The notes: generated by a model from the sequence alone, not told the origin. Shown: positions 16,648 to 25,249, counted from the stretch's first letter. The stretch: 64,000 nucleotides of DNA from DASUTB01 sp036374835 (GCA_036374835.1 DASUTB010000074.1:1-64000); one strand, 5' to 3'. Numbers and translations: made by a program.

Positions 16648-17862
16648 CTACTCGCCGGCGAACCGGGCCAGCTCGCGCTTGCCGAGTGACATCTTGTGCA
16701 CCTCGTCCGGGCCGTCGGCGAGACGGAGCGTGCGCGGCGCCGCCCACAGCTCGGCCAGCGGGAAGTCCTGACTGACTCCGCCCCCGCCATGGACCTGGAT
16801 CGCCTTGTCCACCACCCACTCCGCCATCGACGGCACGGCGATCTTGATGGCCTGGATCTCGGTCATCGCGCCCTTGTTGCCGACGGTATCCATCAGCCAC
16901 GCGGTCTTGAGTACGAGCAGCCGGGCCTGCTCGATCCGGATGCGCGCCTCGGCGACCCACTCGCGGATCACGCCCTGCCGGGCCAGCGGACGGCCGAACG
17001 GCGCACGCTGGTTGGCGCGCCTGCACATGAGCTCGAAGGCTCGCTCGGCCATGCCGATCAGCCGCATGCAGTGATGAATGCGCCCCGGTCCGAGCCGGGC
17101 CTGCGCGATGGCGAAACCGCCGCCCTCCTCACCGATGAGGTTCTCAGCCGGCACGCGCACGTCGTTGTACTCGACCACGGCATGCCCGCCCTCGGAGTGA
17201 TCCGCATAGCCGAACACCGTGGTGTGCCGCTTGATCGTTACGCCCGGTGTATCCCGCGGGACGAGGATCATGCTCTGCTGGCGGTGCCGCTCGCCGTCCG
17301 GATCGGTCTTGCCCATGACGATGAAGATCTTGCAACGTGGATTCATCGCACCGGACGACCACCACTTCGTGCCGTTGATGACGTAGTGGTCGCCGTCGCG
17401 CTCGATGCGCGTGCTGATGTTGTTCGCGTCGGACGACGCCTGATCCGGCTCGGTCATGCCGAACGCGGACCGGATCTCACCGTTGAGAAGCGGATCGAGC
17501 CACTGTTCCTTCTGCTCCGGGCTGCCGAACATCGCGAGCACTTCCATGTTGCCGGTATCCGGCGCCGAGCAGTTCATGGCTTCAGGGGCGATGTGCGGGC
17601 TGCGTCCGGAGATCTCGGCGAGCGGCGCGTACTGCAGGTTCGTCAGGCCCGCTCCGTATTCGCTGTGCGCAAGGAACAGGTTCCAGAGCCCGAGTTCGCG
17701 TGCCTTCTTCTTGAGCTCCTCGACGATCGGCGGCTGGGTGAACGGTTCGGCCGTCTTCAGCTGCTCGGCATGCACCGGCTCGGCCGGATAGACATGCTCG
17801 TCCATGAACGCCAGCAGCTTCTCGCGCAGTTCCTGGGTTCGTGTGTCGTAACTGAACTCCAT
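16648..17862 (-). CDS. Acyl-CoA dehydrogenase
   Basis: FAD enzyme of 404 residues, first oxidation step of acyl-CoA breakdown. The N-terminal helical domain is followed by FGMTEPDQASSDANNI (FAD/substrate site), GDHYVINGTKWWSSGA and the C-terminal helical bundle with RRANQRAPFGRPLARQG. The last residues include VHGGGGVSQDFPLAELWAAPRTLRLADGPDEVHK, typical of the family. It resembles the larger ACAD10/11-like group that often sits beside an aminoglycoside-phosphotransferase-like gene, as here. Start MEFSYDTRTQELR is chosen. Confidence 0.92.
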   Translation of the reverse strand: MEFSYDTRTQELREKLLAFMDEHVYPAEPVHAEQLKTAEPFTQPPIVEELKKKARELGLWNLFLAHSEYGAGLTNLQYAPLAEISGRSPHIAPEAMNCSAPDTGNMEVLAMFGSPEQKEQWLDPLLNGEIRSAFGMTEPDQASSDANNISTRIERDGDHYVINGTKWWSSGAMNPRCKIFIVMGKTDPDGERHRQQSMILVPRDTPGVTIKRHTTVFGYADHSEGGHAVVEYNDVRVPAENLIGEEGGGFAIAQARLGPGRIHHCMRLIGMAERAFELMCRRANQRAPFGRPLARQGVIREWVAEARIRIEQARLLVLKTAWLMDTVGNKGAMTEIQAIKIAVPSMAEWVVDKAIQVHGGGGVSQDFPLAELWAAPRTLRLADGPDEVHKMSLGKRELARFAGE

Positions 17863-17897
17863 CAGCCCTCCCGCAGTGTGGTGGCCGACCTCGATGA

Positions 17898-17985
17898 GAA
17901 TGACCACGTTAAGGCGGTTGTTACCGCCGATGCGTGGTCTACAGGCCGAGCAAAGCAGGTAATTCCGTGCTTAACATGGTCATTC
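17898..17985. repeat. Family A repeat with both ends: 88-bp palindromic element (copy 3)
   Basis: GAATGACCACGTTAAG (17898-17913) and CTTAACATGGTCATTC (17970-17985) are 16-base terminal inverted repeats with one difference. Read from 17985 on the minus strand it aligns without gaps with the other family A copies. An inner stem GGCGG/CCGCC lies at 17913-17928. It fills the gap between the phosphotransferase stop and the acyl-CoA dehydrogenase start. The form is that of a miniature inverted-repeat element; I see no target-site duplication. Confidence 0.8.
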
Positions 17986-18019
17986 GTGACGGCAGCGCCG
18001 GCTTGCAGATGTGCGTCCA

Positions 18020-19045
18020 TCAGCCCTCCTCGAGTACTGCGTGGCCGAGTTCGACCAACGAAATCGTGTGGTCGCCCATGTTCTCGAAGCCCGCACCGAC
18101 GGTCTGGCCGTGTATGTAGCGGTAGTAGATGCCCTCGTTGATCACCGCGAGCTTGAAGTAGCCGAGCGCGGTGTACCACGGCAGCGCGGACAGGTCCGCG
18201 GGGCGGCGCTTCTGGTAGGACGCGATCAGTTCGGCGGCCCGCGGGAACGGCGAGTCGGGCCCCACCGACAGGGACACCCCGCCGGGCAGGCTGGACAGCC
18301 CGTCCCAGTAGACGATCAGCAGGCCCAGATCGGTGAGCGGGTCGCCGACGGTCGTCATCTCCCAGTCGACGACGGCCGCGATCTCACCGTCGGCGACGAT
18401 CGTGTTGTCCAGCCGGTAGTCGCCGTGCACGATGGCCGGGGCCGGCGAGTCGGGAATCGAATCGGCGAGGCGGGCGTGCAGCTCGTCCGCCCCTGGCAGC
18501 GGCCGGCTCCGGGAGGCATCCAGCTGCTTTTTCCAGCGCCGCACCTGGCGTTCGAGGAATCCCTCGGGACGTCCGAAGTCGCCGAGGCCGACGTGGGCCG
18601 GATCGAGCGAGTGCAACCGCGCCAGGACCGCCATCATCCGGTCGGCCAGGTCTGCGGCCTCGTCGCTCGACAGCTGCGACGTCTGGGACAGGTCGCGGTA
18701 GACCGTACCGTCCACCCACTCCATGAGATAGAACGTGGCGCCGAGCAGGTCCGTGTCCGCGTAGAGCAGCACGGGCCGCGGCACCGGCACGTCCGTCGGC
18801 GCCAGCGCGCTGAGCACCCGGAACTCGCGGGCCATGTCGTGCGCGGTGGGAAGCACGTGCCCGAGCGGGGGACGGCGCAGCGCCAACGTCCGCTGCCCGT
18901 CGGTAATGCGGTACGTGAGATTCGATTTGCCGCCCTCGATCAACTCACCGGACAGCGGCCCGGCGAACACCGGCTCGTCGCCGACCTGGAGACCGGCGAG
19001 CCGGTCCAGATCGCCGAGCCCGTCCGGCGCCGTCGAGAGGGTCAC
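18020..19045 (-). CDS. Phosphotransferase family protein (APH-like, acyl-CoA context)
   Basis: Protein-kinase-like fold of the aminoglycoside phosphotransferase family, 341 residues. The catalytic loop IVHGDYRLDNTIV and the metal-binding AVVDWEMTTVGDPLTDLG are intact. In bacteria this subgroup (ACAD10 N-terminal kinase-like) accompanies acyl-CoA dehydrogenases, probably phosphorylating a hydroxylated acyl substrate rather than an antibiotic. The GTG start overlaps the oxidoreductase stop by 4 bases (GTGA), so it is coupled. An antibiotic resistance role is unlikely from the context. Confidence 0.88.
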   Translation of the reverse strand: MTLSTAPDGLGDLDRLAGLQVGDEPVFAGPLSGELIEGGKSNLTYRITDGQRTLALRRPPLGHVLPTAHDMAREFRVLSALAPTDVPVPRPVLLYADTDLLGATFYLMEWVDGTVYRDLSQTSQLSSDEAADLADRMMAVLARLHSLDPAHVGLGDFGRPEGFLERQVRRWKKQLDASRSRPLPGADELHARLADSIPDSPAPAIVHGDYRLDNTIVADGEIAAVVDWEMTTVGDPLTDLGLLIVYWDGLSSLPGGVSLSVGPDSPFPRAAELIASYQKRRPADLSALPWYTALGYFKLAVINEGIYYRYIHGQTVGAGFENMGDHTISLVELGHAVLEEG

Positions 19046-20025
19046 GGCGTCACCACGATCCGTCCCACGGTGTCGCCCGCGGCCAGCCTGGTCAACCCAT
19101 CCGGGACCTCGTCCATCGCGATCGTTCCGCCCACCAGCGGTGTCACGACACCGTCCGCGGCCATCGCGGCCAGTTCGCGGTGCACTTTGGCGATGGCGAC
19201 GCTGTCGTACTGCCGGTACAGGCCCCAGTGCAGCCCGACGATCGAGTAGTTCTTGATGAGGGCGTGCGAGAGCATCGGCGACGGGATCGTGCCGGACGCG
19301 AACCCGATCACCAGGATTCTTCCCTCGAAGGCGACGACCTTGGTGGACGCCTCGTACGCCTCGCCGCCGACCGGATCGAACACGACGTCGGCGCCGTGCC
19401 GGCCGGTCGCCTCTTTCAGCGCCGGGATAAGCTCGACCTCGCGGCGATCGATCACAACGTCGGCGCCGAGGTCTTCGGCTACCTTGACCTTGTCCGCGCC
19501 GCCGACAACCGCGACGACCCGCGCCCCGGCCGCCTTGCCCAGTTGGACCGCCGCGCTGCCGACACCGCCGGCCGCGGCGTTGACCAGCAGCGTCTGGCCG
19601 GAACGCAGATTCGCCCTCCGGTGCAGGCCGAACCATGCGGTCTGGTACGCGATGTGCATGGCGGACGCCGCCGCGTCGTCCAGGGCATCCGGGGCGGGGA
19701 AGACGTCCGTCCCGTCGATCACGGTTCGGTCGGCGAGGCCACCGCTCGGGAGGGACGGCGTGCCGATCACCCGGTCGCCGGGCGCGAAGCCCTTCACGCC
19801 GGAGCCGACGTCGAGCACCTCGCCGCACACCTCGATGCCGGGCGTGAACGGCAGCGGCGGTTTGATCTGGTACGCGCCCCGGCACAGCAGCACGTCCGGA
19901 AAGTTCAGTGCGCACGCGCGGACTTCGACCGCGACCTGGTGATCACCGGGCTTCGGCGCCTCGACATCCTCGAGGCGCATCACATCAGCGGGCTCGCCGT
20001 TCGTGGTGACTTGCCAGGCCTTCAT
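19042..20025 (-). CDS. NADPH:quinone oxidoreductase family protein
   Basis: Medium-chain dehydrogenase/reductase without the catalytic zinc ligands, 327 residues. The substrate domain (MKAWQVTTNGEPADVMRLEDVEAP) is followed by the NADPH motif LLVNAAAGGVGSAAVQLGKAAGARVVAV at about 140-167. The family reduces quinones or enoyl substrates. Within this cluster it may reduce an enoyl-CoA or act on a side product. 16 bases separate it from the MaoC gene upstream; it is coupled to the phosphotransferase downstream. Confidence 0.88.
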   Translation of the reverse strand: MKAWQVTTNGEPADVMRLEDVEAPKPGDHQVAVEVRACALNFPDVLLCRGAYQIKPPLPFTPGIEVCGEVLDVGSGVKGFAPGDRVIGTPSLPSGGLADRTVIDGTDVFPAPDALDDAAASAMHIAYQTAWFGLHRRANLRSGQTLLVNAAAGGVGSAAVQLGKAAGARVVAVVGGADKVKVAEDLGADVVIDRREVELIPALKEATGRHGADVVFDPVGGEAYEASTKVVAFEGRILVIGFASGTIPSPMLSHALIKNYSIVGLHWGLYRQYDSVAIAKVHRELAAMAADGVVTPLVGGTIAMDEVPDGLTRLAAGDTVGRIVVTP

Positions 20026-20041
20026 CGTGTGTCCCTTCGCC

Positions 20042-20491
20042 TCAGAAGTAGTGCCGGGCTACCGTGTCGGCGACGCAGACGGGCTTGTCGCCGCCGTCGC
20101 GCTCGACGGTAACCCGCGCAACGGTCTGTACACCGCCCGGGACATCTTCAACTTCGACGAGTTGGACGCGGGCGCGCACTCGCGATCCGGACGGGACGGG
20201 CGCGGGGAAGCGAACCTTGTTCAAGCCGTAGTTGACGCCCATCTTGGCGCCCTCCACGGACGCGAGCCCGGCGGCCAGACCCGGAATCAGCGACAGCGTG
20301 AGGAAACCGTGCGCCACCGTGGTGCCGAACGGGCCGCTTGCCGCTCGCTCCGGATCGACGTGGATCCACTGGTGGTCCTCGGTCGCATCGGCGAACTTGT
20401 CGATGCGATCCTGGTTGATCTCGAACCACTCACTGACACCGACCTCGGTGCCCACGGCGGCTTTGAGCTCGTCGACGGAAACGAATGGCAT
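20042..20491 (-). CDS. MaoC-family enoyl-CoA hydratase
   Basis: Hot-dog-fold dehydratase of 149 residues, hydrating 2-enoyl-CoA. The hydratase 2 motif appears as DRIDKFADATEDHQWIHVDPERA with catalytic Asp and His, and GPFGTTVAHGFLTLSLIP follows. The length is typical for single-domain MaoC proteins. It sits in the same direction as the FabG-like and quinone-reductase genes, supplying the hydration step between the dehydrogenases and the thiolase. Confidence 0.92.
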   Translation of the reverse strand: MPFVSVDELKAAVGTEVGVSEWFEINQDRIDKFADATEDHQWIHVDPERAASGPFGTTVAHGFLTLSLIPGLAAGLASVEGAKMGVNYGLNKVRFPAPVPSGSRVRARVQLVEVEDVPGGVQTVARVTVERDGGDKPVCVADTVARHYF

Positions 20492-20573
20492 GGCGCTCCT
20501 CAGGTAGTGGGGTAGGGCCGGCGAGACGCCCTATGTGGTTCGCCGGACGTTGCGGACGGTTCGGCGCAGTTCG

Positions 20574-21341
20574 TCATCGCGGGCCGCCGTCCACGTAGAC
20601 GGTCTGGCCGGTGACGAACGACGCGTCGTCCGAGACCAGGAACGAGATGACCGCGGCGATGTCCTCCGGCTTGCCGGTGCGGCGCAGCGGAGTCGCCGCG
20701 GCGGCGGCCTCGCGAAGCTCGTGGGGCTCGATGCCGATCCGGCGGGCCGTCGCGTCGGTCATCGGCGTCTCGACGAATCCGGGTGCAACGGCGTTGACGT
20801 TGATGCCGAACGGCCCGAGTTCGATGGCCAGCGTCCTGGTGAATCCCTGGATTCCGGCCTTCGCTGTCGAGTAGTTGGCCTGGCCACGGTTGCCGAGTGC
20901 CGAGACCGAGCTCAGGTTGACGATCTTGCCACTCTTCTGCTCGACCATGACCTTCTGGGCGGCGCGTGAGCACAGGAATGCGCCGCGCAGATGCACGTTC
21001 ATGACCGTGTCCCAGTCGTCCTCGGACATCTTGAACAGCATGTTGTCGCGGATCACGCCGGCGTTGTTGACCAGGATGTCGAGGCCGCCGAGCTCATTGG
21101 TTACTCGCTCGACGGCGGCGGCCACCGCGTCGGCGTCCGACACGTCGCAACCGATGCCGATCGCCGTGCCGCCGGCGTCGCTGATCATCTTCACCGTGTC
21201 GCCGGTGTCCGCCTCGTTGATGTCGAGCACCGCGACGGCGGCGCCGTCGGCGGCGAGGCGCGCGGCGGTGGCGGCGCCGATACCGCGTGCTGCTCCGGTG
21301 ACGATGGCGACCTTGCCGGTCAGATCGGTCGTGCGGGTCAT
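20574..21341 (-). CDS. FabG-like SDR (3-oxoacyl reductase / 3-hydroxyacyl-CoA dehydrogenase)
   Basis: SDR of 255 residues. The NAD(P) motif is VTGAARGIGAATAARLA, with NNAG intact. The catalytic Ser is in LSSVSALGNRGQ and YSTAKAG carries Tyr and Lys. The C terminus DDASFVTGQTVYVDGG is close to FabG. Probably the 3-hydroxyacyl-CoA dehydrogenase of this degradation cluster. ATG 21341 overlaps the tetR stop (ATGA). An 82-base gap before maoC contains a GTAGGGC/GCCCTAT stem. Confidence 0.9.
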   Translation of the reverse strand: MTRTTDLTGKVAIVTGAARGIGAATAARLAADGAAVAVLDINEADTGDTVKMISDAGGTAIGIGCDVSDADAVAAAVERVTNELGGLDILVNNAGVIRDNMLFKMSEDDWDTVMNVHLRGAFLCSRAAQKVMVEQKSGKIVNLSSVSALGNRGQANYSTAKAGIQGFTRTLAIELGPFGINVNAVAPGFVETPMTDATARRIGIEPHELREAAAAATPLRRTGKPEDIAAVISFLVSDDASFVTGQTVYVDGGPR

Positions 21342-22027
21342 TGTTTTTCTTTCCCTTCGGGTCGGTTCGGGTCGAGGGCTGCGCGTACGAGCGAGTTGAG
21401 TTCGGCTGCGATACCGGCCGGCGAGAGCGGCCCGTCCGGCTGATACCACAGTGGCAGACTGTTGGTGAATCCGAAGATCATCCACGAGGCCAGTTCGGGT
21501 GTTGTGGTGCGGGCGAACGTGCCGTCGCGCTGTCCGGCCCTGATCAGGCCGCGGACGCCTTCCTGGTAGCGGCGCCAGTCGTCCTGCAGCGCGGCGAAAC
21601 GCTCGGCGGCGAGACGCGACATGTCGCGTCCGAAGACGGTGACCACCGGCAGTCGCGTGATCGTCGTGACGACGAGGTTCTCGATGACCCTGTGCAGCGC
21701 CGCGGCCGGATCGTGGCCGGAGGTGAGGATCTCGCCGAGGTCGGCCATCTGCTGGTCGAGGTGGTCGCGGTAGATCTCGTACAGCAGATCTTCTTTCGCC
21801 GCGAAGTAGTGGTACAACGCACCTTTGGTGACTCCCGCGCGGACGACGACCTCGTTGACCGATGTGGCGTCGTAGCCCTGCTCGGCGAACAACTCCAATG
21901 CGGCGGCGAGGATGCTGGCGCGTACTGCCGGATTGGCCGGGCGGCCGCGTCTGCCGGAAGGTACGGGACGCTGCGGATGCGCCGCTGCGCGCTCGGCGGT
22001 CGCCGCGGGCGGCGGGATGGCGGTCAT
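21338..22027 (-). CDS. TetR-family regulator of the acyl-CoA cluster
   Basis: TetR/AcrR repressor of 229 residues. After a proline- and alanine-rich tail, the DNA-binding domain runs ILAAALELFAEQGYDATSVNEVVVRAGVTKGALYHYFAAKEDLLYEIY, a classic TetR helix-turn-helix. The C-terminal ligand domain is of the KstR2/FadR-like size. It starts directly after the acyl-CoA dehydrogenase stop and is coupled to the SDR gene downstream, so it is co-transcribed with its presumed targets and likely autoregulated through the palindrome at 23884. The ligand is probably an acyl-CoA (inference). Confidence 0.92.
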   Translation of the reverse strand: MTAIPPPAATAERAAAHPQRPVPSGRRGRPANPAVRASILAAALELFAEQGYDATSVNEVVVRAGVTKGALYHYFAAKEDLLYEIYRDHLDQQMADLGEILTSGHDPAAALHRVIENLVVTTITRLPVVTVFGRDMSRLAAERFAALQDDWRRYQEGVRGLIRAGQRDGTFARTTTPELASWMIFGFTNSLPLWYQPDGPLSPAGIAAELNSLVRAALDPNRPEGKEKQ

Positions 22028-23848
22028 CTAGAACGCCTCGCGTGCGATTTCCATGATCGCGCTGTCGGTCTGTTCGAGCACCCGGCGGCGCGCGGCCAGT
22101 TCGGGCAGAACCGTCGTGGTGAAGAACCGGGCCACCGCCACCTTCCCGGCGTAGTAGGCCTCGTCCTGCCCGGCGTCCAGCCTGGTCTGGGCGACGACGG
22201 CCTGCCGGGTCAGCAACCACCCGATCAGCAGGTCGCCGAAGCTCATCAGCAGGCGGGTGGAGTTCTGCCCGACCCGGTAGATCCGGTCCGGTGCGTCGGC
22301 GGCCGCGGCGTCCCATTCGATCATGGTGCGGACCATGGCGTCGACGTGCTCCTTTGCCTGAGTAAGCGCGGTGTGCTCGTCCTTAAGGCGCGGGTCATCG
22401 CTGATGCCGTCCAGCGTCGCGGTGATCTCGGCGAGGACCGTGTCGAGTGCGACGCGGCGGTCGCGGGCGATCTTGCGAAAGAAGAAGTCCATGCCCTGGA
22501 TGCCGGTCGTGCCCTCGTACAGGCTGTCGATCTTGGTATCGCGGACGTACTGCTCGATCGGGTAGTCCTGGAGGTAGCCGGAGCCGCCCAGCGTCTGGAG
22601 CGACAGCGCCAGTTGCTCGTACGCGCGCTCGGAGCCGACGCCTTTGACGACCGGCAGGAGCAGGTCGTTCACGCTGGCTTCCGCGTCCCCGCTGCGGCCG
22701 GCGTCGCGCACTTGCGCCGCGCGATCGAGCCAGTCGGCGGTGTAGAGGTAGACCGCGCGCAGGCCTTCCGCGTAGGCCTTCTGCATGAGCAGCATGCGCC
22801 GCACGTCCGGGTGGGCGTCGATCGTCACCCGCGGAGCCGACTTGTCGAGCCGCTGGGTCAGGTCCGGGCCCTGGACCCGTTCCCGCGCGTACTCGAGGGC
22901 GTTCAGGTAGCCGGTGGAGAGGGTGCCGATCGCCTTGACGCCGACCTGCATACGCGCCGCCTCGATCGCCCGGAACATCTGTGCGATGCCGTCGTGCACG
23001 TCACCGACGAGCCAGCCCACCGCGGGCCGGTCGGCGCCGAACGTCAGCTCGCAGGTGGTGGATATCTTCAGGCCCATCTTCTTCTCGACGTTGGTGGTGT
23101 AGACGCCGTTGCGCTCGCCGAGTTCGCCGGTGTCGGGGTCGAAGCGGAATTTCGGCACGAGGAACATCGACAGGCCCTTGGTGCCCGGACCGTGGCCCTC
23201 CGGGCGGGCGAGCACGAAGTGCACGATGTTCTCGGCCATGTCGTGCTCGGCGGACGTGATAAAGCGTTTGACGCCTTCGATGTGCCACGTGCCGTCGTCC
23301 TGCCGCTTGGCCGTGGTACGTCCGGCGCCGACGTCCGAACCCGCGTCCGGCTCGGTGAGCACCATGGACGCGCCCCAGCGCCGGTCGATCATGTGCCGGG
23401 CGATCAGCTTCTGCTCGTCGGTGCCCATGGTGTGCAGCAGGCCGGCGAAGCCGGGGCCGCCGCTGTACATGTAGACCGCGGCGTGCGCGCCCTGGATCAT
23501 CTCGATCAGCGCCCACCAGAGCGGTCGCGGGCAGGCGGTGCCGCCGGCCTCGGGCGGTAGGTCGAGTCGCCACCACTCGGCGTCCATGTACGCCTGGTAC
23601 GACTTGCGGAACTCGTCGGGCATGGTGACCGAGTACGTGGCGGGGTCGTACACCGGGGGAAAACGATCGGAGGTGGTATACGACTCGGCTACCGGGCCGG
23701 TGGCGAGCCGCTCCACCTCAGCGAGGATCTCACGCGCGGTCGGTTCGTCGAGTTCGGCGAAGCTGCCCCGGCCGAGCCGGTCGCCGACGCCGAGAACGTC
23801 GAACAGCATGAACTCGAGGTCGCGCAGATTGCTGCGGTAGTGGCCCAT
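22028..23848 (-). CDS. Long acyl-CoA dehydrogenase, DmdC-like
   Basis: Acyl-CoA dehydrogenase of 606 residues with the extra C-terminal domain of the 3-methylmercaptopropionyl-CoA dehydrogenase/AidB-like group. MVLTEPDAGSDVGAGRTTA is the FAD/substrate block. YLQDYPIEQYVRDTKIDSLYEGTTGIQGMDFFFRK carries the family's C-terminal catalytic region. Sulfur substrates are not implied; many relatives act on fatty acyl-CoA. MGHYRSNLRDLEF is the expected N terminus. First gene of the cluster, 36 bases after the TetR operator. Confidence 0.9.
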   Translation of the reverse strand: MGHYRSNLRDLEFMLFDVLGVGDRLGRGSFAELDEPTAREILAEVERLATGPVAESYTTSDRFPPVYDPATYSVTMPDEFRKSYQAYMDAEWWRLDLPPEAGGTACPRPLWWALIEMIQGAHAAVYMYSGGPGFAGLLHTMGTDEQKLIARHMIDRRWGASMVLTEPDAGSDVGAGRTTAKRQDDGTWHIEGVKRFITSAEHDMAENIVHFVLARPEGHGPGTKGLSMFLVPKFRFDPDTGELGERNGVYTTNVEKKMGLKISTTCELTFGADRPAVGWLVGDVHDGIAQMFRAIEAARMQVGVKAIGTLSTGYLNALEYARERVQGPDLTQRLDKSAPRVTIDAHPDVRRMLLMQKAYAEGLRAVYLYTADWLDRAAQVRDAGRSGDAEASVNDLLLPVVKGVGSERAYEQLALSLQTLGGSGYLQDYPIEQYVRDTKIDSLYEGTTGIQGMDFFFRKIARDRRVALDTVLAEITATLDGISDDPRLKDEHTALTQAKEHVDAMVRTMIEWDAAAADAPDRIYRVGQNSTRLLMSFGDLLIGWLLTRQAVVAQTRLDAGQDEAYYAGKVAVARFFTTTVLPELAARRRVLEQTDSAIMEIAREAF

Positions 23849-23883
23849 GTCTCGTATCAGACCTCGTGAGGGGCCGCGCGTCA

Positions 23884-23901
23884 ATACCGACCGCTCGGTA
23901 T
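23884..23901. promoter_or_regulatory. TetR-type operator before the acyl-CoA cluster
   Basis: ATACCGA-CCGC-TCGGTAT is a perfect 7-bp inverted repeat with a 4-base centre. It is very like the TACCGACCGGTCGGTA operators known for many actinobacterial TetR regulators. It lies 36 bases before the first gene of the cluster, whose second gene encodes a TetR protein. Autoregulation of the operon is the natural reading. Confidence 0.8.
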
Positions 23902-23969
23902 GGCCATGCCGTTACCCCACCGTTACCCAACAGACTCGGCGGTCGCGCCGATACTCGCCGTTCACGGGC

Positions 23970-24026
23970 ATTACGCGTCCTGTAGCCGTGGTTTGGCTGG
24001 GAAACGCCAGCTTTACGTGATCATTC
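23970..24026 (-). repeat. Intergenic repeat family A, copy 4
   Basis: Read on the minus strand, the head GAATGATCACGTAAAG (24026-24011) begins 6 bases after the sigma-factor stop. GCTGG and CCAGC next to the head form a 5-bp stem. The first 40 bases are almost the same as copy 5 at 34179 (GCCAAACCA follows the stem in both), although the two lie over 10 kb apart and on opposite strands. Confidence 0.75.
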
Positions 24027-24032
24027 TGTTGG

Positions 24033-25100
24033 TTAGCTGGCCCAGAGGAGGAGGGTGTCGCGGCGCTCGGGAGTGCGGAGCTCGGCAAGTGCCTGCTTCT
24101 CCAGCTGCCGGACCCGCTCCCGGGTGAGTCCGACCTCGTCGCTGACTTCCTGCAGCGAGCGGGCACGGCCGTCGCGCAGACCGAAGCGGAGGGTGACGAC
24201 GGCCGCCTGCCGCGGCGGCAGGCTGGCGACCAGCGAGCGCAGGCCGCTGATCATATCGTCGTGCTCGACGATCTCGGCGGCATGCGGCGTCTCGTGGTCT
24301 TCGACCAGGTCGCCGAGCAAGGTCTCGCCGTCCTCGCTGACCGGGGTATCGAGGCTGACGACGTCGCGGGAGACGTTGCGCAGCCACGCGATGCGTTCCT
24401 CGTCGAGCCCGGTCTCGGCGGCGAGTTCGGACAACGTCGCCTCTCGGCCGAGGTCGAACTGGAGATCACGCTCGGCGCGACGCAGGCGGGACAGGCTCTC
24501 GACGACATGCATCGGCAGCCGGATCGTCCGGTCGTGGTCGGCACGACCACGCTCGATCGCCTGGCGGATCCACCACATGGCGTAGGTGGAGAACTTGAAG
24601 CCCTTGGTGTAGTCGAACTTCTCGACCGCTCGGATCAGGCCGAGGTTGCCGTCCTGGATCAGGTCGAGCAACGACAGGCCGTACCGCCGGTGGTACTTGC
24701 GGGCCGCCGCGACCACGAGCCGCAGGTTCGCACGGATCATGTGGTCCTTTGCGACCTCGCCGTCGCGGATGAGCGCCTCCAGCTCGGCGCGGGACTGGGT
24801 CGGTGCACTCGGTCCGGCGTGCTTCTTGCCCGCCTTGGTCTTGGTGTCGGACGTGCCGTTGCGGTCTCGCGGCGCGTCGCCGGACGATCCGTCCGACTCG
24901 CGCAGCAACTCGGAGGCGTACACGCCTGCTTCGATACGCTTGGCCAGATCGACCTCGTCGGCCGCGGTCAACAGCGGCGTCGTGGCGATCTGGTGTAGGT
25001 ACTGCCCGATCAGGTCGAAGTCTTCTTCCTGAGGGCGGGCGTCGGCCCGCGCAGCCGGGCGCGACCGGTCACTCTCGGGCACGGAACTCACCACCTTCAT
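24033..25100 (-). CDS. RNA polymerase sigma factor, group 2 sigma-70
   Basis: Sigma-70 of about 355 residues without region 1.1. Region 1.2 is DLIGQYLHQIATTPLLTAADEVDLAKRIEAG. A charged insert of about 50 residues follows, before region 2 (ANLRLVVAAARKYHRRYGLSLLDLIQDGNLGLIRAVEKFDY and FSTYAMWWIRQAIERG). Region 4.2 is SLQEVSDEVGLTRERVRQLEKQALAELR. RADHDRTIRLPMHVVESL differs slightly from housekeeping SigA in region 2.4, so it is probably an alternative SigB/HrdA-type factor. ATG 25100 has AGGAG close by; TTG 25133 in frame is an alternative start. Confidence 0.9.
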   Translation of the reverse strand: MKVVSSVPESDRSRPAARADARPQEEDFDLIGQYLHQIATTPLLTAADEVDLAKRIEAGVYASELLRESDGSSGDAPRDRNGTSDTKTKAGKKHAGPSAPTQSRAELEALIRDGEVAKDHMIRANLRLVVAAARKYHRRYGLSLLDLIQDGNLGLIRAVEKFDYTKGFKFSTYAMWWIRQAIERGRADHDRTIRLPMHVVESLSRLRRAERDLQFDLGREATLSELAAETGLDEERIAWLRNVSRDVVSLDTPVSEDGETLLGDLVEDHETPHAAEIVEHDDMISGLRSLVASLPPRQAAVVTLRFGLRDGRARSLQEVSDEVGLTRERVRQLEKQALAELRTPERRDTLLLWAS

Positions 25101-25249
25101 CAACTCCTGCACCCTCGGACACTTGTTCAACAAATCAGAACGCCCAGACGTTCCCGCACGCGCATCTCGGATACACGGAATGCCACGCCGATGCAGTCGG
25201 CTAGTGTCGGGGACAACCCATCGCAGAGACTGCGTTCGAGGAGGTGCGG

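Noticed and set aside
18020..19045. Aminoglycoside resistance gene
   Set aside because: The kinase fold is shared, but the operon of acyl-CoA enzymes and the pairing with an ACAD10/11-type dehydrogenase point to lipid catabolism.
18020..19915. One 631-residue protein joining the quinone-reductase region with the phosphotransferase
   Set aside because: The upstream half is an out-of-frame reading of the oxidoreductase gene. The GTGA overlap at 19042-19045 gives the natural start of the phosphotransferase.
22028..23848. Dimethylsulfoniopropionate demethylation pathway (from the DmdC-like call)
   Set aside because: No dmdA, dmdB or dmdD homologue is nearby, and many enzymes in this group act on ordinary acyl-CoA.
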